NCBI GenBank assembly: GCA_905182755.1
Contig: CAJJCS010000002.1
Coordinates: 248,001 to 312,000, forward strand
Direction of reading: 5' to 3'
DNA: 64,000 bases
From: Aequorivita sp. HC6-5
GTDB taxonomy: Bacteria; Bacteroidota; Bacteroidia; Flavobacteriales; Flavobacteriaceae
The notes under the pieces are model-generated. The model made no database searches. It saw only the letters and a list, made by a program, of their open reading frames with translations, and was not told the origin of the DNA. A program made the translations under genes and the position numbers. Below are positions 35,809 through 44,349 of the stretch, piece after piece (the first letter of the stretch is position 1; the number at the start of each line of letters is the position of its first letter).

Positions 35809-36966
35809 TTATTTGCTTATTACTTTAATACGTTGCTTTACTTGTTGTGCAATTTCTCTTGCGGTATCAATATTTTGGTTTACAATGGTAACGTGGCCCA
35901 TTTTTCTAAAAGGGCGTGTTTGTTTTTTTCCGTAGATGTGTGGTGTTACACCATCCATGGCCATAATTTCCTCAATGTTTTGATACGCAACATCGCCAGT
36001 GTGGTTTTGTTCACCTACCAAATTTACCATAATACCACCTACTTTACTAGCGGTATTGCCAAGAGGTAGATCTAGAATAGCCCTGATGTGTTGTTCAAAT
36101 TGATTTGTATAACTAGCCTCAATACTGTAATGACCGGAGTTGTGTGGTCTTGGAGCTACTTCATTTACTATAATTTGATCATCATTTGTTTGAAACATTT
36201 CTACGGCAAGAAGTCCTACATGCTCGAAGGCTTTGGAAACCTGTATGGCTATGCTCCTGGCTTTTGCAGCAACTTTGTCATCGATGCGGGCAGGGCAAAT
36301 AACATACTCTACTTGGTTTGCCTGAGGATGAAACTCCATTTCAACAACAGGATATGTCTTTACCTGCGCACTTGGGTTTCTTACAACAATTACAGCAAGT
36401 TCATTTTTAAAAGCAACTAGATCTTCTGTTATACAAGGGCAGTCTGGTAATACATCTAATGTTTGAGAATTTTTAATGACTTGAACGCCCTTTCCATCAT
36501 AGCCGCCTGTACAGCTTTTCCAAACAAAGGGAAGTTTTAATTCTCCAGATGTTACTGCTTTTTTAACTTTTGCAATAGTCTCAAAAACAGAAAATGGAGC
36601 GGTGGGTATTTTATGAGTGTCATAAAACTTTTTTTGTACTCCTTTGTCTTGAATGTTGCGTAGTGTTTTTGAGCTGGGATATACTTTTTTTCCTTCTTTC
36701 TCTAAAGCTTCCAAGGCTTCTATGTTTACACCTTCTATCTCAAAGGTAAGTATGTCTACTTTTTTTCCGAAGGTATACACCGTATCATAATCCATTAAGT
36801 CCCCCTGTGTAAAGTGGTCACAGGCTATACGGCACGGAGCTTCAGGACTAGGATCTAGCACATGTGTGGTGATGTCAAATTTGCGCGTTTCATAAAGCAT
36901 CATTTTGCCTAGTTGGCCGCCGCCTAAAATCCCGAGTGTGAAATTTGAAGAAAAATAATTTGCCAT
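35809..36966 (-). CDS. purK: 5-(Carboxyamino)imidazole ribonucleotide synthase
   Basis: A 385-residue ATP-grasp enzyme that makes N5-CAIR from AIR, bicarbonate and ATP. It has GILGGGQLGKMM, KSCTGGYDGKGVQ and NEVAPRPHNSGHYS, the PurK signatures. The ATG at 36966 (MANYFSSN) is preferred over an in-frame start at 36981. TATCTTTG on the minus strand (36971-36978) ends 4 nt before that ATG, so the transcript could be leaderless. purE follows after 2 nt. Confidence 0.95.
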   Translation of the reverse strand: MANYFSSNFTLGILGGGQLGKMMLYETRKFDITTHVLDPSPEAPCRIACDHFTQGDLMDYDTVYTFGKKVDILTFEIEGVNIEALEALEKEGKKVYPSSKTLRNIQDKGVQKKFYDTHKIPTAPFSVFETIAKVKKAVTSGELKLPFVWKSCTGGYDGKGVQVIKNSQTLDVLPDCPCITEDLVAFKNELAVIVVRNPSAQVKTYPVVEMEFHPQANQVEYVICPARIDDKVAAKARSIAIQVSKAFEHVGLLAVEMFQTNDDQIIVNEVAPRPHNSGHYSIEASYTNQFEQHIRAILDLPLGNTASKVGGIMVNLVGEQNHTGDVAYQNIEEIMAMDGVTPHIYGKKQTRPFRKMGHVTIVNQNIDTAREIAQQVKQRIKVISK

Positions 36967-36970
36967 AACA

Positions 36971-36978
36971 CAAAGATA
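36971..36978 (-). promoter_or_regulatory. Candidate -7 element of purK, 4 nt before the ATG
   Basis: Minus-strand TATCTTTG is a perfect TAnnTTTG match, and the start codon follows after TGTT. No TTTG lies 19 nt upstream. It faces the plus-strand TATCTTTG of adk at 36998-37005. Confidence 0.5.
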
Positions 36979-36997
36979 CATTGTTCTTTCAAATAGC

Positions 36998-37005
36998 TAT
37001 CTTTG
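36998..37005 (+). promoter_or_regulatory. Candidate -7 element of adk
   Basis: Plus-strand TATCTTTG, 75 nt before the adk ATG at 37081. The -33 element is weak (TTG at 36981 with only 14 nt spacing). Confidence 0.45.
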
Positions 37006-37080
37006 CCGCGATTAATTATTGTACAACATTTATTAAATTATAGGGTTTTGTATAACCTTATACTCCAGAAAACAAAAAAG

Positions 37081-37653
37081 ATGACAAATATCGTACTATT
37101 TGGCCCTCCAGGAGCCGGAAAAGGAACGCAAGCAGAGGTATTAAAAGTTAAATATCAATTGGTACACATCTCTACTGGTGATGTATTTAGGTATAATATA
37201 AAAAATCAAACAGAGTTAGGTGCACTTGCCAAATCTTACATGGATAAAGGTCATCTAGTGCCAGATGGTGTAACCATTAAGATGCTTAACGCAGAGGTAG
37301 AGAAAAACCCTGGTGCAAATGGTTTTGTTTTTGATGGGTTTCCAAGAACAGCGGCTCAGGCAGAAGCCCTAGCAATATTAATGGAAGAAAAGTCAAGTCA
37401 AATCAATGCAATGGTTGCTCTTGAGGTGGATGATGAGGTTTTGGTAGGAAGATTATTAGAAAGAGGTAAAACAAGTGGCCGCGCCGATGATGCAGATGAG
37501 GCTATCATTAGAGAACGCGTTGCAGAGTATTACCGCAAAACGGATATCTTAAAAGACTATTATAAAGCTAAAGACAGATATTTTGGGGTAAATGGTGTTG
37601 GAACTATTCAAGAGATTACAGCTCGTTTGAGCGAAGTATTTGATAGATTATAA
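37081..37653 (+). CDS. adk: Adenylate kinase
   Basis: A 190-residue adenylate kinase that interconverts ATP, ADP and AMP. It has [10 protein letters not shown] (7-16) near the N-terminus, [14 protein letters not shown] and [14 protein letters not shown]. It is the short type without a zinc lid (no Cys4 motif). The ATG at 37081 (MTNIVLFG) is preferred to a TTG at 37003. It is followed by obg after 46 nt, an arrangement seen in many Bacteroidota. Confidence 0.96.
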   Translation: MTNIVLFGPPGAGKGTQAEVLKVKYQLVHISTGDVFRYNIKNQTELGALAKSYMDKGHLVPDGVTIKMLNAEVEKNPGANGFVFDGFPRTAAQAEALAILMEEKSSQINAMVALEVDDEVLVGRLLERGKTSGRADDADEAIIRERVAEYYRKTDILKDYYKAKDRYFGVNGVGTIQEITARLSEVFDRL

Positions 37654-37699
37654 CAAGCGTAAGCTTAAAAAAAATTCTTACCCGGGTAAGAAAATAGGT

Positions 37700-38713
37700 A
37701 TGACTGAAGGAAATTTTGTTGACTACGTAAAAATTCATGTAACCTCTGGTAAAGGAGGGCAAGGGAGTGCGCATTTGCGACGTGAAAAATTCATCCCAAA
37801 AGGGGGTCCAGATGGTGGAGATGGAGGTCGTGGAGGTCATATCATCTTAAAGGCCAATAGTAACCTTTGGACACTACACCATTTAAAATTTAAGCGTCAT
37901 TACAAAGCCGGGTATGGCGGCGCTGGAAGTAAGCAAACAAGTACAGGTGCAGATGGTGAAGACATCTATGTTGAGGTGCCTTTAGGTACTGTGGTTATAA
38001 ACACAGAAACCGATGAAAGATTAAAGGAACTTCTAGAGCACGATGATGAGCTTATCCTTGCAAAAGGTGGTATGGGAGGACTTGGTAACAACCATTTTAA
38101 GTCTTCTACCAACCAAACCCCACGCTACGCTCAGCCAGGAATGGAGGGAGAAGAAGGTGCCTTCACTTTAGAGATGAAAGTATTGGCAGATGTTGGTTTG
38201 GTAGGGTTTCCAAATGCAGGAAAATCTACACTGCTGTCTGTAATTACTGCTGCAAAACCAAAAATTGCCAATTATGAGTTTACCACTCTAAAGCCTAATT
38301 TGGGTATTGTAGAATATCGCGATCACAGAACTTTTGTGATGGCAGATATTCCTGGAATTATAGAAGGTGCTGCAGAAGGAAAAGGGCTAGGGCATTATTT
38401 TTTGCGCCACATAGAACGCAACTCGACCTTGCTTTTTCTAATACCTGCAGATGCAGATGATATTAGAAAACAATACGATATTCTTCTAGATGAATTAAAG
38501 CGATACAATCCAGAATTACTAGATAAAGACAAATTGGTGGCTATCTCGAAAAGTGACATGCTAGATGATGAGCTAAAGATAGAAATGAAAGATGCCTTAG
38601 ATAAAGACTTTGATGGGATCCCTTATTTGTTTTTCAGTTCCATGGCCCAACAAGGTTTAATGGAATTAAAAGACACCCTCTGGGCCATGCTCAATGAAAC
38701 TAGTGTACACTAA
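37700..38713 (+). CDS. obg: GTPase ObgE/CgtA
   Basis: A 337-residue Obg-family GTPase involved in late 50S ribosome assembly and stress control. The glycine-rich Obg fold occupies about 1-160 ([25 protein letters not shown]), then the G domain with GFPNAGKST (G1), DIPGIIEGA (G3) and SKSD (G4). The ATG at 37700 is chosen; an earlier in-frame start at 37640 lies within adk. Family-typical length, with no C-terminal extension. Confidence 0.95.
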   Translation: MTEGNFVDYVKIHVTSGKGGQGSAHLRREKFIPKGGPDGGDGGRGGHIILKANSNLWTLHHLKFKRHYKAGYGGAGSKQTSTGADGEDIYVEVPLGTVVINTETDERLKELLEHDDELILAKGGMGGLGNNHFKSSTNQTPRYAQPGMEGEEGAFTLEMKVLADVGLVGFPNAGKSTLLSVITAAKPKIANYEFTTLKPNLGIVEYRDHRTFVMADIPGIIEGAAEGKGLGHYFLRHIERNSTLLFLIPADADDIRKQYDILLDELKRYNPELLDKDKLVAISKSDMLDDELKIEMKDALDKDFDGIPYLFFSSMAQQGLMELKDTLWAMLNETSVH

Positions 38714-38791
38714 TTGTTTTAGTAAACAGTTTTTGTTTGTTAAATGTATACAGGTCAAAATATAGTGTAACCTTTATTTTCATTCTCCTTA

Positions 38792-38905
38792 ATGTCATTA
38801 TATGAGAGGTTGCTAATAGTGCAGTTATTTCCGCTTTTTTGGCTAATCTCCGGGATTAAAAGAGGTGGTAAAAGAAAAAATAGTATTACAGATGCTTTAA
38901 AATAA
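38792..38905 (+). CDS. Possible small membrane protein (37 aa), unverified
   Basis: An ATG-to-TAA frame of 37 codons: a hydrophobic stretch (LLIVQLFPLFWLISGI), then a strongly basic tail (KRGGKRKN) and SITDALK. The hydrophobic-then-basic layout is what a small membrane protein would show, better than most chance frames. It lies in the 289-nt gap between obg and mpl, upstream of the mpl promoter. No Shine-Dalgarno site or -7 element is visible for it. Confidence 0.35.
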   Translation: MSLYERLLIVQLFPLFWLISGIKRGGKRKNSITDALK

Positions 38906-38918
38906 TTCTGATTTCTGA

Positions 38919-38949
38919 ATTGAAGTTAAGGGTTATCTTTCTATTTTTG
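38919..38949 (+). promoter_or_regulatory. Promoter of mpl
   Basis: ATTG (38919-38922), 19 nt, TATTTTTG (38942-38949): a near-consensus Bacteroidota promoter. The implied transcript starts about 50 nt before the mpl ATG at 39003. Confidence 0.65.
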
Positions 38950-39002
38950 GAGTAAGTGAGTTACATTTCTGTACAGATAACGATATAAATTTTTCAATTT
39001 AG

Positions 39003-40358
39003 ATGAGAATCCATTTCATAGCCATTGGCGGCAGTGCCATGCATAATTTAGCCATAGCATTACATAATAAAGGCGAACAGGTCACGGGAAGCGATGACGA
39101 GATTTTTGATCCTTCCAGGTCAAGATTGGCAGCCAAAGGTTTACTGCCCGAGCAGTATGGTTGGTTTGAAGATAACATCTCATCAGATATTGATGCGGTT
39201 ATCTTGGGTATGCACGCCAAACAAGATAACATCGAGCTGCTTCGCGCTAAAGCGTTAGGGCTTACCATCTATAGTTATCCAGAGTTTTTATATGAACAGT
39301 CCAAAAATAAAACCCGCGTAGTTATTGGAGGATCTCATGGTAAAACAACCATAACTTCTATGATTTTGCATGTAATGCATTACCATGACAAAGAAGTAGA
39401 TTACATGGTAGGGGCTCAATTAGAGGGTTTTGACACCATGGTGCATCTTACAAAAGAGAATGATTTTATTGTACTAGAAGGAGATGAGTATTTGTCATCT
39501 GCCATAGATAGACGGCCAAAATTTCATTTATACAAACCCAATATAGCTTTGTTGAGCGGTATTGCCTGGGATCACATCAACGTATTTCCAACCTTTGACA
39601 ATTATGTGGAGCAATTTCGTATTTTTCTATCCCAGATCACTCATGGTGGAGCCATAGTTTATAATCAAGAAGATATAGAGGTTAAACAGGTAGTGGAAAC
39701 AGCCCAAAATCAAATTAAAAAATATCCCTACCAAACACCCCGATTTAGTGTTAATAATGGTGACACACTTCTAGATACAGAAGATGGGCCAATGCCTATC
39801 GAAGTCTTTGGAAAACATAATTTAAATAACCTAGAGGGTGCTCGTTGGATTTGCCAACTTATGGGAGTGCAACAAGAAGATTTCTATGAGGCTATTGCAA
39901 CATTTAAAGGTGCAAGTAAACGTTTAGAGAAAATTGGACAGGGCCCTACAAGTATAGCTTATAAAGATTTTGCGCATTCGCCAAGTAAAGTAAGGGCAAC
40001 CACCCAGGCCTTAAAAAGCCAGTATCCTGAGCGTAGTTTGTTGGCATGTTTGGAGTTGCATACGTATAGTAGTTTAAATCCAGAATTTCTCTCTGAATAT
40101 AAAGGTGCCCTTGATGGTGCAGATAAAGCGGTCGTTTTTTATTCCCCAAATGCAGTAAAAATAAAAAAGTTAGATGCAGTTTCTAGCTCTCAAATTTTAA
40201 AGGCTTTTCAAAGAGAAGACCTAGTTGTCTTTACAGATCCAGGTGCCTTTCAAGACTATTTATTTGAGCAAGATTTTACTGACACCTCTTTACTGCTTAT
40301 GAGTAGTGGAAATTATGGCGGTTTAGATTTTGAGAAAGTCAAAGAAATTTTAAAATAA
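39003..40358 (+). CDS. mpl: UDP-MurNAc:L-alanyl-gamma-D-glutamyl-meso-DAP ligase (peptidoglycan recycling)
   Basis: A 451-residue Mur ligase that attaches recycled tripeptide to UDP-MurNAc. It begins MRIHFIAIGGSAMHNLAIAL as in Mpl, with GSDDEIFDPSRS, ATP-binding GGSHGKTTITSM, DEYLSSAID and the C-terminal YKDFAHSPSKVRAT. Mpl is distinguished from MurC by this N-terminal pattern. A clear promoter lies at 38919-38949. Recycling complements the de novo pathway to which MurF, also in this window, belongs. Confidence 0.94.
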   Translation: MRIHFIAIGGSAMHNLAIALHNKGEQVTGSDDEIFDPSRSRLAAKGLLPEQYGWFEDNISSDIDAVILGMHAKQDNIELLRAKALGLTIYSYPEFLYEQSKNKTRVVIGGSHGKTTITSMILHVMHYHDKEVDYMVGAQLEGFDTMVHLTKENDFIVLEGDEYLSSAIDRRPKFHLYKPNIALLSGIAWDHINVFPTFDNYVEQFRIFLSQITHGGAIVYNQEDIEVKQVVETAQNQIKKYPYQTPRFSVNNGDTLLDTEDGPMPIEVFGKHNLNNLEGARWICQLMGVQQEDFYEAIATFKGASKRLEKIGQGPTSIAYKDFAHSPSKVRATTQALKSQYPERSLLACLELHTYSSLNPEFLSEYKGALDGADKAVVFYSPNAVKIKKLDAVSSSQILKAFQREDLVVFTDPGAFQDYLFEQDFTDTSLLLMSSGNYGGLDFEKVKEILK

Positions 40359-40407
40359 GTAGGGATGTAAAGTCCTTACAAGAGTTTGTCACATTAACTA
40401 TATAAAA

Positions 40408-41568
40408 TTGAGTAAAGAATCATCACCCCAAGAGTCAGGTTACATCGGTAAGCTAGAGAAAGAGATAGCTAGCTTGCAAGAAAAGCTACGAATTAGTGAA
40501 ACTAATTTTGGTTTTTTGTATGATGATAACCCCGTTATGCATGCCACAATAAACCCATTAACAGGATATATTGTTAATTGTAATAGTATGCTTGTGTCTA
40601 ATCTTGGACACAAAAATAAAAAAGCAATTCTTGGCACTCATGTCTCAAAAATATTTACAGAGAAATCGAGCGTCAAAATTGTTACGCTTTTAGATGCATT
40701 TTTAAACAAAGGTCCTATCTCTAGTGAAGAAGTTACCTTAAAGACAAAAAAAGGGAAGAGAATTCAAGCAATTTTAAATTCAAGAGCAATTTATAACAAG
40801 GCGGGTATTGTTGTAAAATCAATATTCACACTGGTAGATATTTCAGAAATTAAAAAAGCACAACGCAAGGCTAAAAATAAAAAAGAAGATTTAGAAAGAG
40901 TCAATAAAGATCTTGAGCAGTTTGTATCTATTTGTTCTCATGACTTGCAGGAGCCTTTGGCTACAATTAGGTTTAGTAGTGATTTTTTGATGCAAAAATT
41001 TACAGATGAACTTTCTCCAAAGGGCAAAGAGTATATTGGGTATATTCATGAAGCCTCAGGAAGAATGGCCGAGCAAATAAAAGGCTTATTAGAACATAGC
41101 CGCATAGGTAGAGATTTAAAAATAACAAAGGTAGACGTGCAAGAGCAGCTTGAGGTTGCAAAGTATGATCTTAAGAAGCGAATTCAAGAAACCAATGCAA
41201 CTATCATTTCTGAAAAATTACCTAAAATAAAGGGCTATAAGGTAGAGTTGCGTTTATTGTTTCAAAACTTATTGAGTAACGCCCTTAAATATGCTAAAAA
41301 ACAGGTTGCTCCCATTATTACTATTGCCGCAAAAGAAGAAGAAGATTTTTGGGTTTTTTCTGTTGCAGATAATGGTATTGGAATTAAGCAGGAGGATATA
41401 GAAGATCTTTTTACTATTTTTTCTCGTGTACCTACTCAGCAAAAGCAGGAGGGAAGCGGGGTTGGTCTTGCTCACGCCGAGAAAATTGTTAAACTTCATG
41501 AGGGTGTTATATGGGTAGAATCTCAATTTGGAGAGGGGAGTACCTTTTATTTTAAAATCAAAAAATAA
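40408..41568 (+). CDS. PAS-domain sensor histidine kinase (cytoplasmic)
   Basis: A 386-residue kinase with no membrane segment. A short coiled-coil (about 10-30) precedes a PAS domain (about 35-150; LYDDNPVMHATINP, KTKKGKRIQAIL), then a helical linker, a HisKA domain with H178 in SICSHDLQEPL and a HATPase domain (NLLSNALKYAKK, VADNGIGIKQ, GSGVGLAHAEKIV). The start is a TTG at 40408 (MSKESSPQESG). No response regulator is adjacent, so the partner is unknown. The domain order resembles phytochrome-type and cytosolic PAS kinases of Bacteroidota. Confidence 0.88.
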   Translation: MSKESSPQESGYIGKLEKEIASLQEKLRISETNFGFLYDDNPVMHATINPLTGYIVNCNSMLVSNLGHKNKKAILGTHVSKIFTEKSSVKIVTLLDAFLNKGPISSEEVTLKTKKGKRIQAILNSRAIYNKAGIVVKSIFTLVDISEIKKAQRKAKNKKEDLERVNKDLEQFVSICSHDLQEPLATIRFSSDFLMQKFTDELSPKGKEYIGYIHEASGRMAEQIKGLLEHSRIGRDLKITKVDVQEQLEVAKYDLKKRIQETNATIISEKLPKIKGYKVELRLLFQNLLSNALKYAKKQVAPIITIAAKEEEDFWVFSVADNGIGIKQEDIEDLFTIFSRVPTQQKQEGSGVGLAHAEKIVKLHEGVIWVESQFGEGSTFYFKIKK

Positions 41569-41583
41569 CAAACCAAATTATCC

Positions 41584-41620
41584 TATATTTGAATTGTATA
41601 CGGTATAGATACTGGTATAC
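41584..41620 (+). promoter_or_regulatory. Candidate promoter with overlapping dyad before the deacetylase-like gene
   Basis: TATATTTG at 41584-41591 fits the -7 consensus. Immediately downstream two palindromic GTATAC hexamers (41596-41601 and 41615-41620) lie 19 nt apart, covering the expected start of transcription; this could be an operator. No -33 element is seen. Confidence 0.3.
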
Positions 41621-41640
41621 TTTTTAGGTTATATTTCTAT

Positions 41641-42927
41641 ATGCTACTTATTTTCACCAAACAAATCACCCCAAGAATTTCGTATGTATTTAAACATATT
41701 TGTACCCGTATTTTGGGTGTCAAAGTTGGTTTTACCGCTGAAATTGAGTCGTTTTTAGCTCATAAAGGTCCAAAGGCCTCCTATGGAAAACAGCCCCTGG
41801 GTAATGAACTTTTTTTTCAAAGTCATGGACTACTTACCCAACAGGGTATTGAAAGTGTAGATATTAATGTGCGAGACTGGGAAGCAACCAAGTGTTTCTT
41901 TGCAGTTAGTGATAAAAGCGCCATACCTTTTGATATTTTCTCGGCTGCGTTTTATTTGCTTAGTAGGTATGAAGAGTATTTACCTCATGTAAAAGATCAT
42001 TTAGGAAGATTTTCTGCATCAGAGAGTTTGGGCTTTAAATACAACTTTTTAGACAGCCCAGTGATTGATATTTGGAGCTATAAACTAAAGGTGCTGTTAC
42101 AGCAAACATTTACGCAGCTGTTATTTCCAAAAAAACAAACTACGGTGCACAGTTTGATAAATGCACAAGTTGCATATGCTTTTCTAAATAAAGGGATATT
42201 TAGATCCTTTATTGGTTTTGCTTCAGATCTTTTTAGACTTAGATTAAAACAGTTTGTACTTCGCTGTAAAGTTGTTATTGGCTTAGAAAAAGACCCCTAC
42301 GACAGCTATAAGTGGATACTAGATGTAACCAAAAAAAGCAGTATGAAACTTACTGTGTTTTTTTTATTGGGAGAAGCAGTTGCTTTTCACGAGACTATAA
42401 ATACCCAGAAGCAAAAGTTTAAGATGCTTATTAAGTATGTCGCAGACTACAAAGAAGTAGGGCTTTTAGTTTCTCTAAGAGCATTAACGAATCCAGATTT
42501 TCTAAAAACCGAAAAAACAACACTTGAACATATTATAAATAGAACAATTCAAAGCAGTCAAAACAGTAATTTACTTATTGGCCTTCCAGAAATTTATAGA
42601 AATCTAGTTGCGCTAGAAATAAAGAAAGATTATACCATGGTGTATGAAAACCAACCTGGCTTTAGAGCAGGAACCTGCACCCCTTTTTTGTTCTATGACT
42701 TAGATTACGAAATCATCACTCCTCTGGCCATACAGCCCATTGCTTGTACTACGCAAGGATTTTTGAAATTAAGCCCTAAGGATACTGCCTTAAAAATTGC
42801 TCAGATGTTTGGTAAAGTACAAAGCGTTAACGGTACCTTTTCTGTGCTATTTTCAAACAAAGATTTTTCTGCAGACCCTAACAATAAACTATGGCGTTCT
42901 CTTTTTTCTGAAACTTTAATCTCATGA
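41641..42927 (+). CDS. Polysaccharide-deacetylase-like (DUF7033-type) protein, catalytic motifs degenerate
   Basis: A 428-residue protein. The N-terminal part (PFDIFSAAFYLLSRYEEY, LDSPVIDIWSYKL) is typical of a flavobacterial family annotated as polysaccharide deacetylase, followed by a NodB-like region (KDPYDSYKWILD, FFLLGEAVAF, PGFRAGTCTPFLFYDLDYE). As I recall the family, active members carry a D-x-D near the domain start, a GIHPS motif and SRQH. Here these positions read INAQVA, GLLVSL and SNLLIG, so the metal-binding Asp and His are absent. It is probably inactive or repurposed. It overlaps the HAD gene start by 4 nt, so the two are co-transcribed. Confidence 0.65.
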   Translation: MLLIFTKQITPRISYVFKHICTRILGVKVGFTAEIESFLAHKGPKASYGKQPLGNELFFQSHGLLTQQGIESVDINVRDWEATKCFFAVSDKSAIPFDIFSAAFYLLSRYEEYLPHVKDHLGRFSASESLGFKYNFLDSPVIDIWSYKLKVLLQQTFTQLLFPKKQTTVHSLINAQVAYAFLNKGIFRSFIGFASDLFRLRLKQFVLRCKVVIGLEKDPYDSYKWILDVTKKSSMKLTVFFLLGEAVAFHETINTQKQKFKMLIKYVADYKEVGLLVSLRALTNPDFLKTEKTTLEHIINRTIQSSQNSNLLIGLPEIYRNLVALEIKKDYTMVYENQPGFRAGTCTPFLFYDLDYEIITPLAIQPIACTTQGFLKLSPKDTALKIAQMFGKVQSVNGTFSVLFSNKDFSADPNNKLWRSLFSETLIS

Positions 42928-43614
42928 TAAAACCAACAATAACCGATGTCTTTTTTGACTTAGACCACACCCTTTGGGATTTTGATAGAAATTCTGCACT
43001 GGCCCTTGACCGTGTATTTCAGAGATTTTCTGTTGGTGTTCCTCTAGCTTCATTTTTAAAAGTATATGAACCTATAAATTTCAGCTATTGGCGGGAGTTT
43101 AGAGAAGAGCGTGTTACCAAAACTCAACTGCGCAGAGGCAGACTCATTGATAGTTTTAGTGAACTAGGAGTAACCTATGATATGCACATCATTGATGGTA
43201 TGAGTGAAGCATATATTGAAGAGTTGCCCAATAATAATTATTTGTTTGACGGGACTTTTGAGCTACTTGGGTATTTAAAAGAAAAATATACACTACACAT
43301 TATAACCAACGGGTTTTCTCAGGTACAGTTCATTAAACTTAAAAAAAGTAAGTTAGCTCCCTTTTTTGCCACAGTAACCAGCTCTGAGGAGGTAGGTGTA
43401 AAAAAACCAAACCCTTTGGTGTTTACAACAGCCTTAGCAAAGGCCGGAGGTTTCTGCTCAATCAAGTATTATGATTGGAGACACCTTTGATGCAGATATC
43501 CTAGGGGCAGAGGGTGTAGGGATGGACACTATATTTTTTAATTATAGAAACGAAATTCCCAAAAATGGATATAAAGTTGTAGATTACTTGTTAGAGATTA
43601 AGGATTTATTGTAA
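42924..43614 (+). pseudogene. YjjG-type HAD phosphatase, broken by one +1 frameshift
   Basis: Two frames combine to a 229-residue HAD hydrolase of the YjjG/noncanonical pyrimidine nucleotidase group. Frame one has FFDLDHTLWDF (nucleophile and acid Asp), ITNGFSQVQF and KPNPLVF. The second frame supplies the metal-binding MIGDTFDADILGAE and FFNYRNEIP. The break lies in GGAGGTTTC (about 43446-43455): removing one base gives AGVSAQSSIMIGD, as in homologues, and whole-codon length. Frame one runs on to 43490 into CAC CTT TGA. Overlaps the deacetylase-like gene by 4 nt. Confidence 0.82.
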
Positions 43615-43647
43615 AACAATAATTATACTCTAAAGAAAAAAATTCAT

Positions 43648-43666
43648 CCTCATCTAGAGGTTTTTT
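43648..43666 (+). terminator. Weak terminator candidate after the HAD gene
   Basis: CCTC and GAGG flank a 5-nt loop and are followed by six T. The 4-bp stem makes it weak. Confidence 0.3.
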
Positions 43667-43788
43667 GAAAACAAGTATATATGTAATCTAGGTTACTGCA
43701 GTTGTTTTCATTTCTTATTACTATTACATTGCACCCTTAATAGACTTTTTATGCCAGAAAAACGTTTATTTAATATACCCTAGCCGCC

Positions 43789-44340
43789 ATGGATCTTAAA
43801 ACCGCCAAATTATTTTTTTTACTCACTAGTATGCTGCTCTGCGTTTCTTGTTTTGATGGCACCGATTTTGATCAAGCAAACGAGGTTGTGCTAACACCAG
43901 AAATTGAACTTGATTTAATTTATTTTAATTTGGAGGCGTCTAATTTTTATGATTACGCAAACAATACAGAGGTCTTGGTTGTGGAGGACACCACAGATTT
44001 AGATTTTCTAGGTGGAAGCGATATTAATGATATTTTAAAAGGAGCAGATTTCTTTTTTAAATTTACAAACAGCATTGCAAGAGGCTTTAACGTCTCTTTT
44101 GATTTTTTGAGTCAGGACAATGTCTCTAAGTATTTAATGCAAACAACTGTGGCTCCTGGAAGTGAAGACAACCCAGTTGTGAGCTATTTTGTGCAATCCT
44201 TAGATGAGTTGCAAATTAAGGAGCTAACAAAGGCAAAAAAGGTTTTGGTTACAGTAACCATACCTTCTTCTTCTCAAGATTTAACAGGGGTTTTGAATTT
44301 ACAGTCTAAAACCACCTATTATTTGCAAATAGAGCAATAA
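43789..44340 (+). CDS. Uncharacterised lipoprotein of the DUF5723 cluster
   Basis: A 183-residue protein with a signal peptide and lipobox LLCVSC (Cys21). The mature part has a beta-strand pattern and is rich in acidic residues, with a Leu-rich C-terminus (LTGVLNLQSKTTYYLQIEQ). I do not recognise a domain. The DUF5723 gene begins 9 nt downstream, so the two form one transcript. It probably sits on the periplasmic face of the outer membrane as a partner of the barrel-like DUF5723 protein. Function unknown. Confidence 0.6.
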   Translation: MDLKTAKLFFLLTSMLLCVSCFDGTDFDQANEVVLTPEIELDLIYFNLEASNFYDYANNTEVLVVEDTTDLDFLGGSDINDILKGADFFFKFTNSIARGFNVSFDFLSQDNVSKYLMQTTVAPGSEDNPVVSYFVQSLDELQIKELTKAKKVLVTVTIPSSSQDLTGVLNLQSKTTYYLQIEQ

Positions 44341-44349
44341 TAAAATGTA

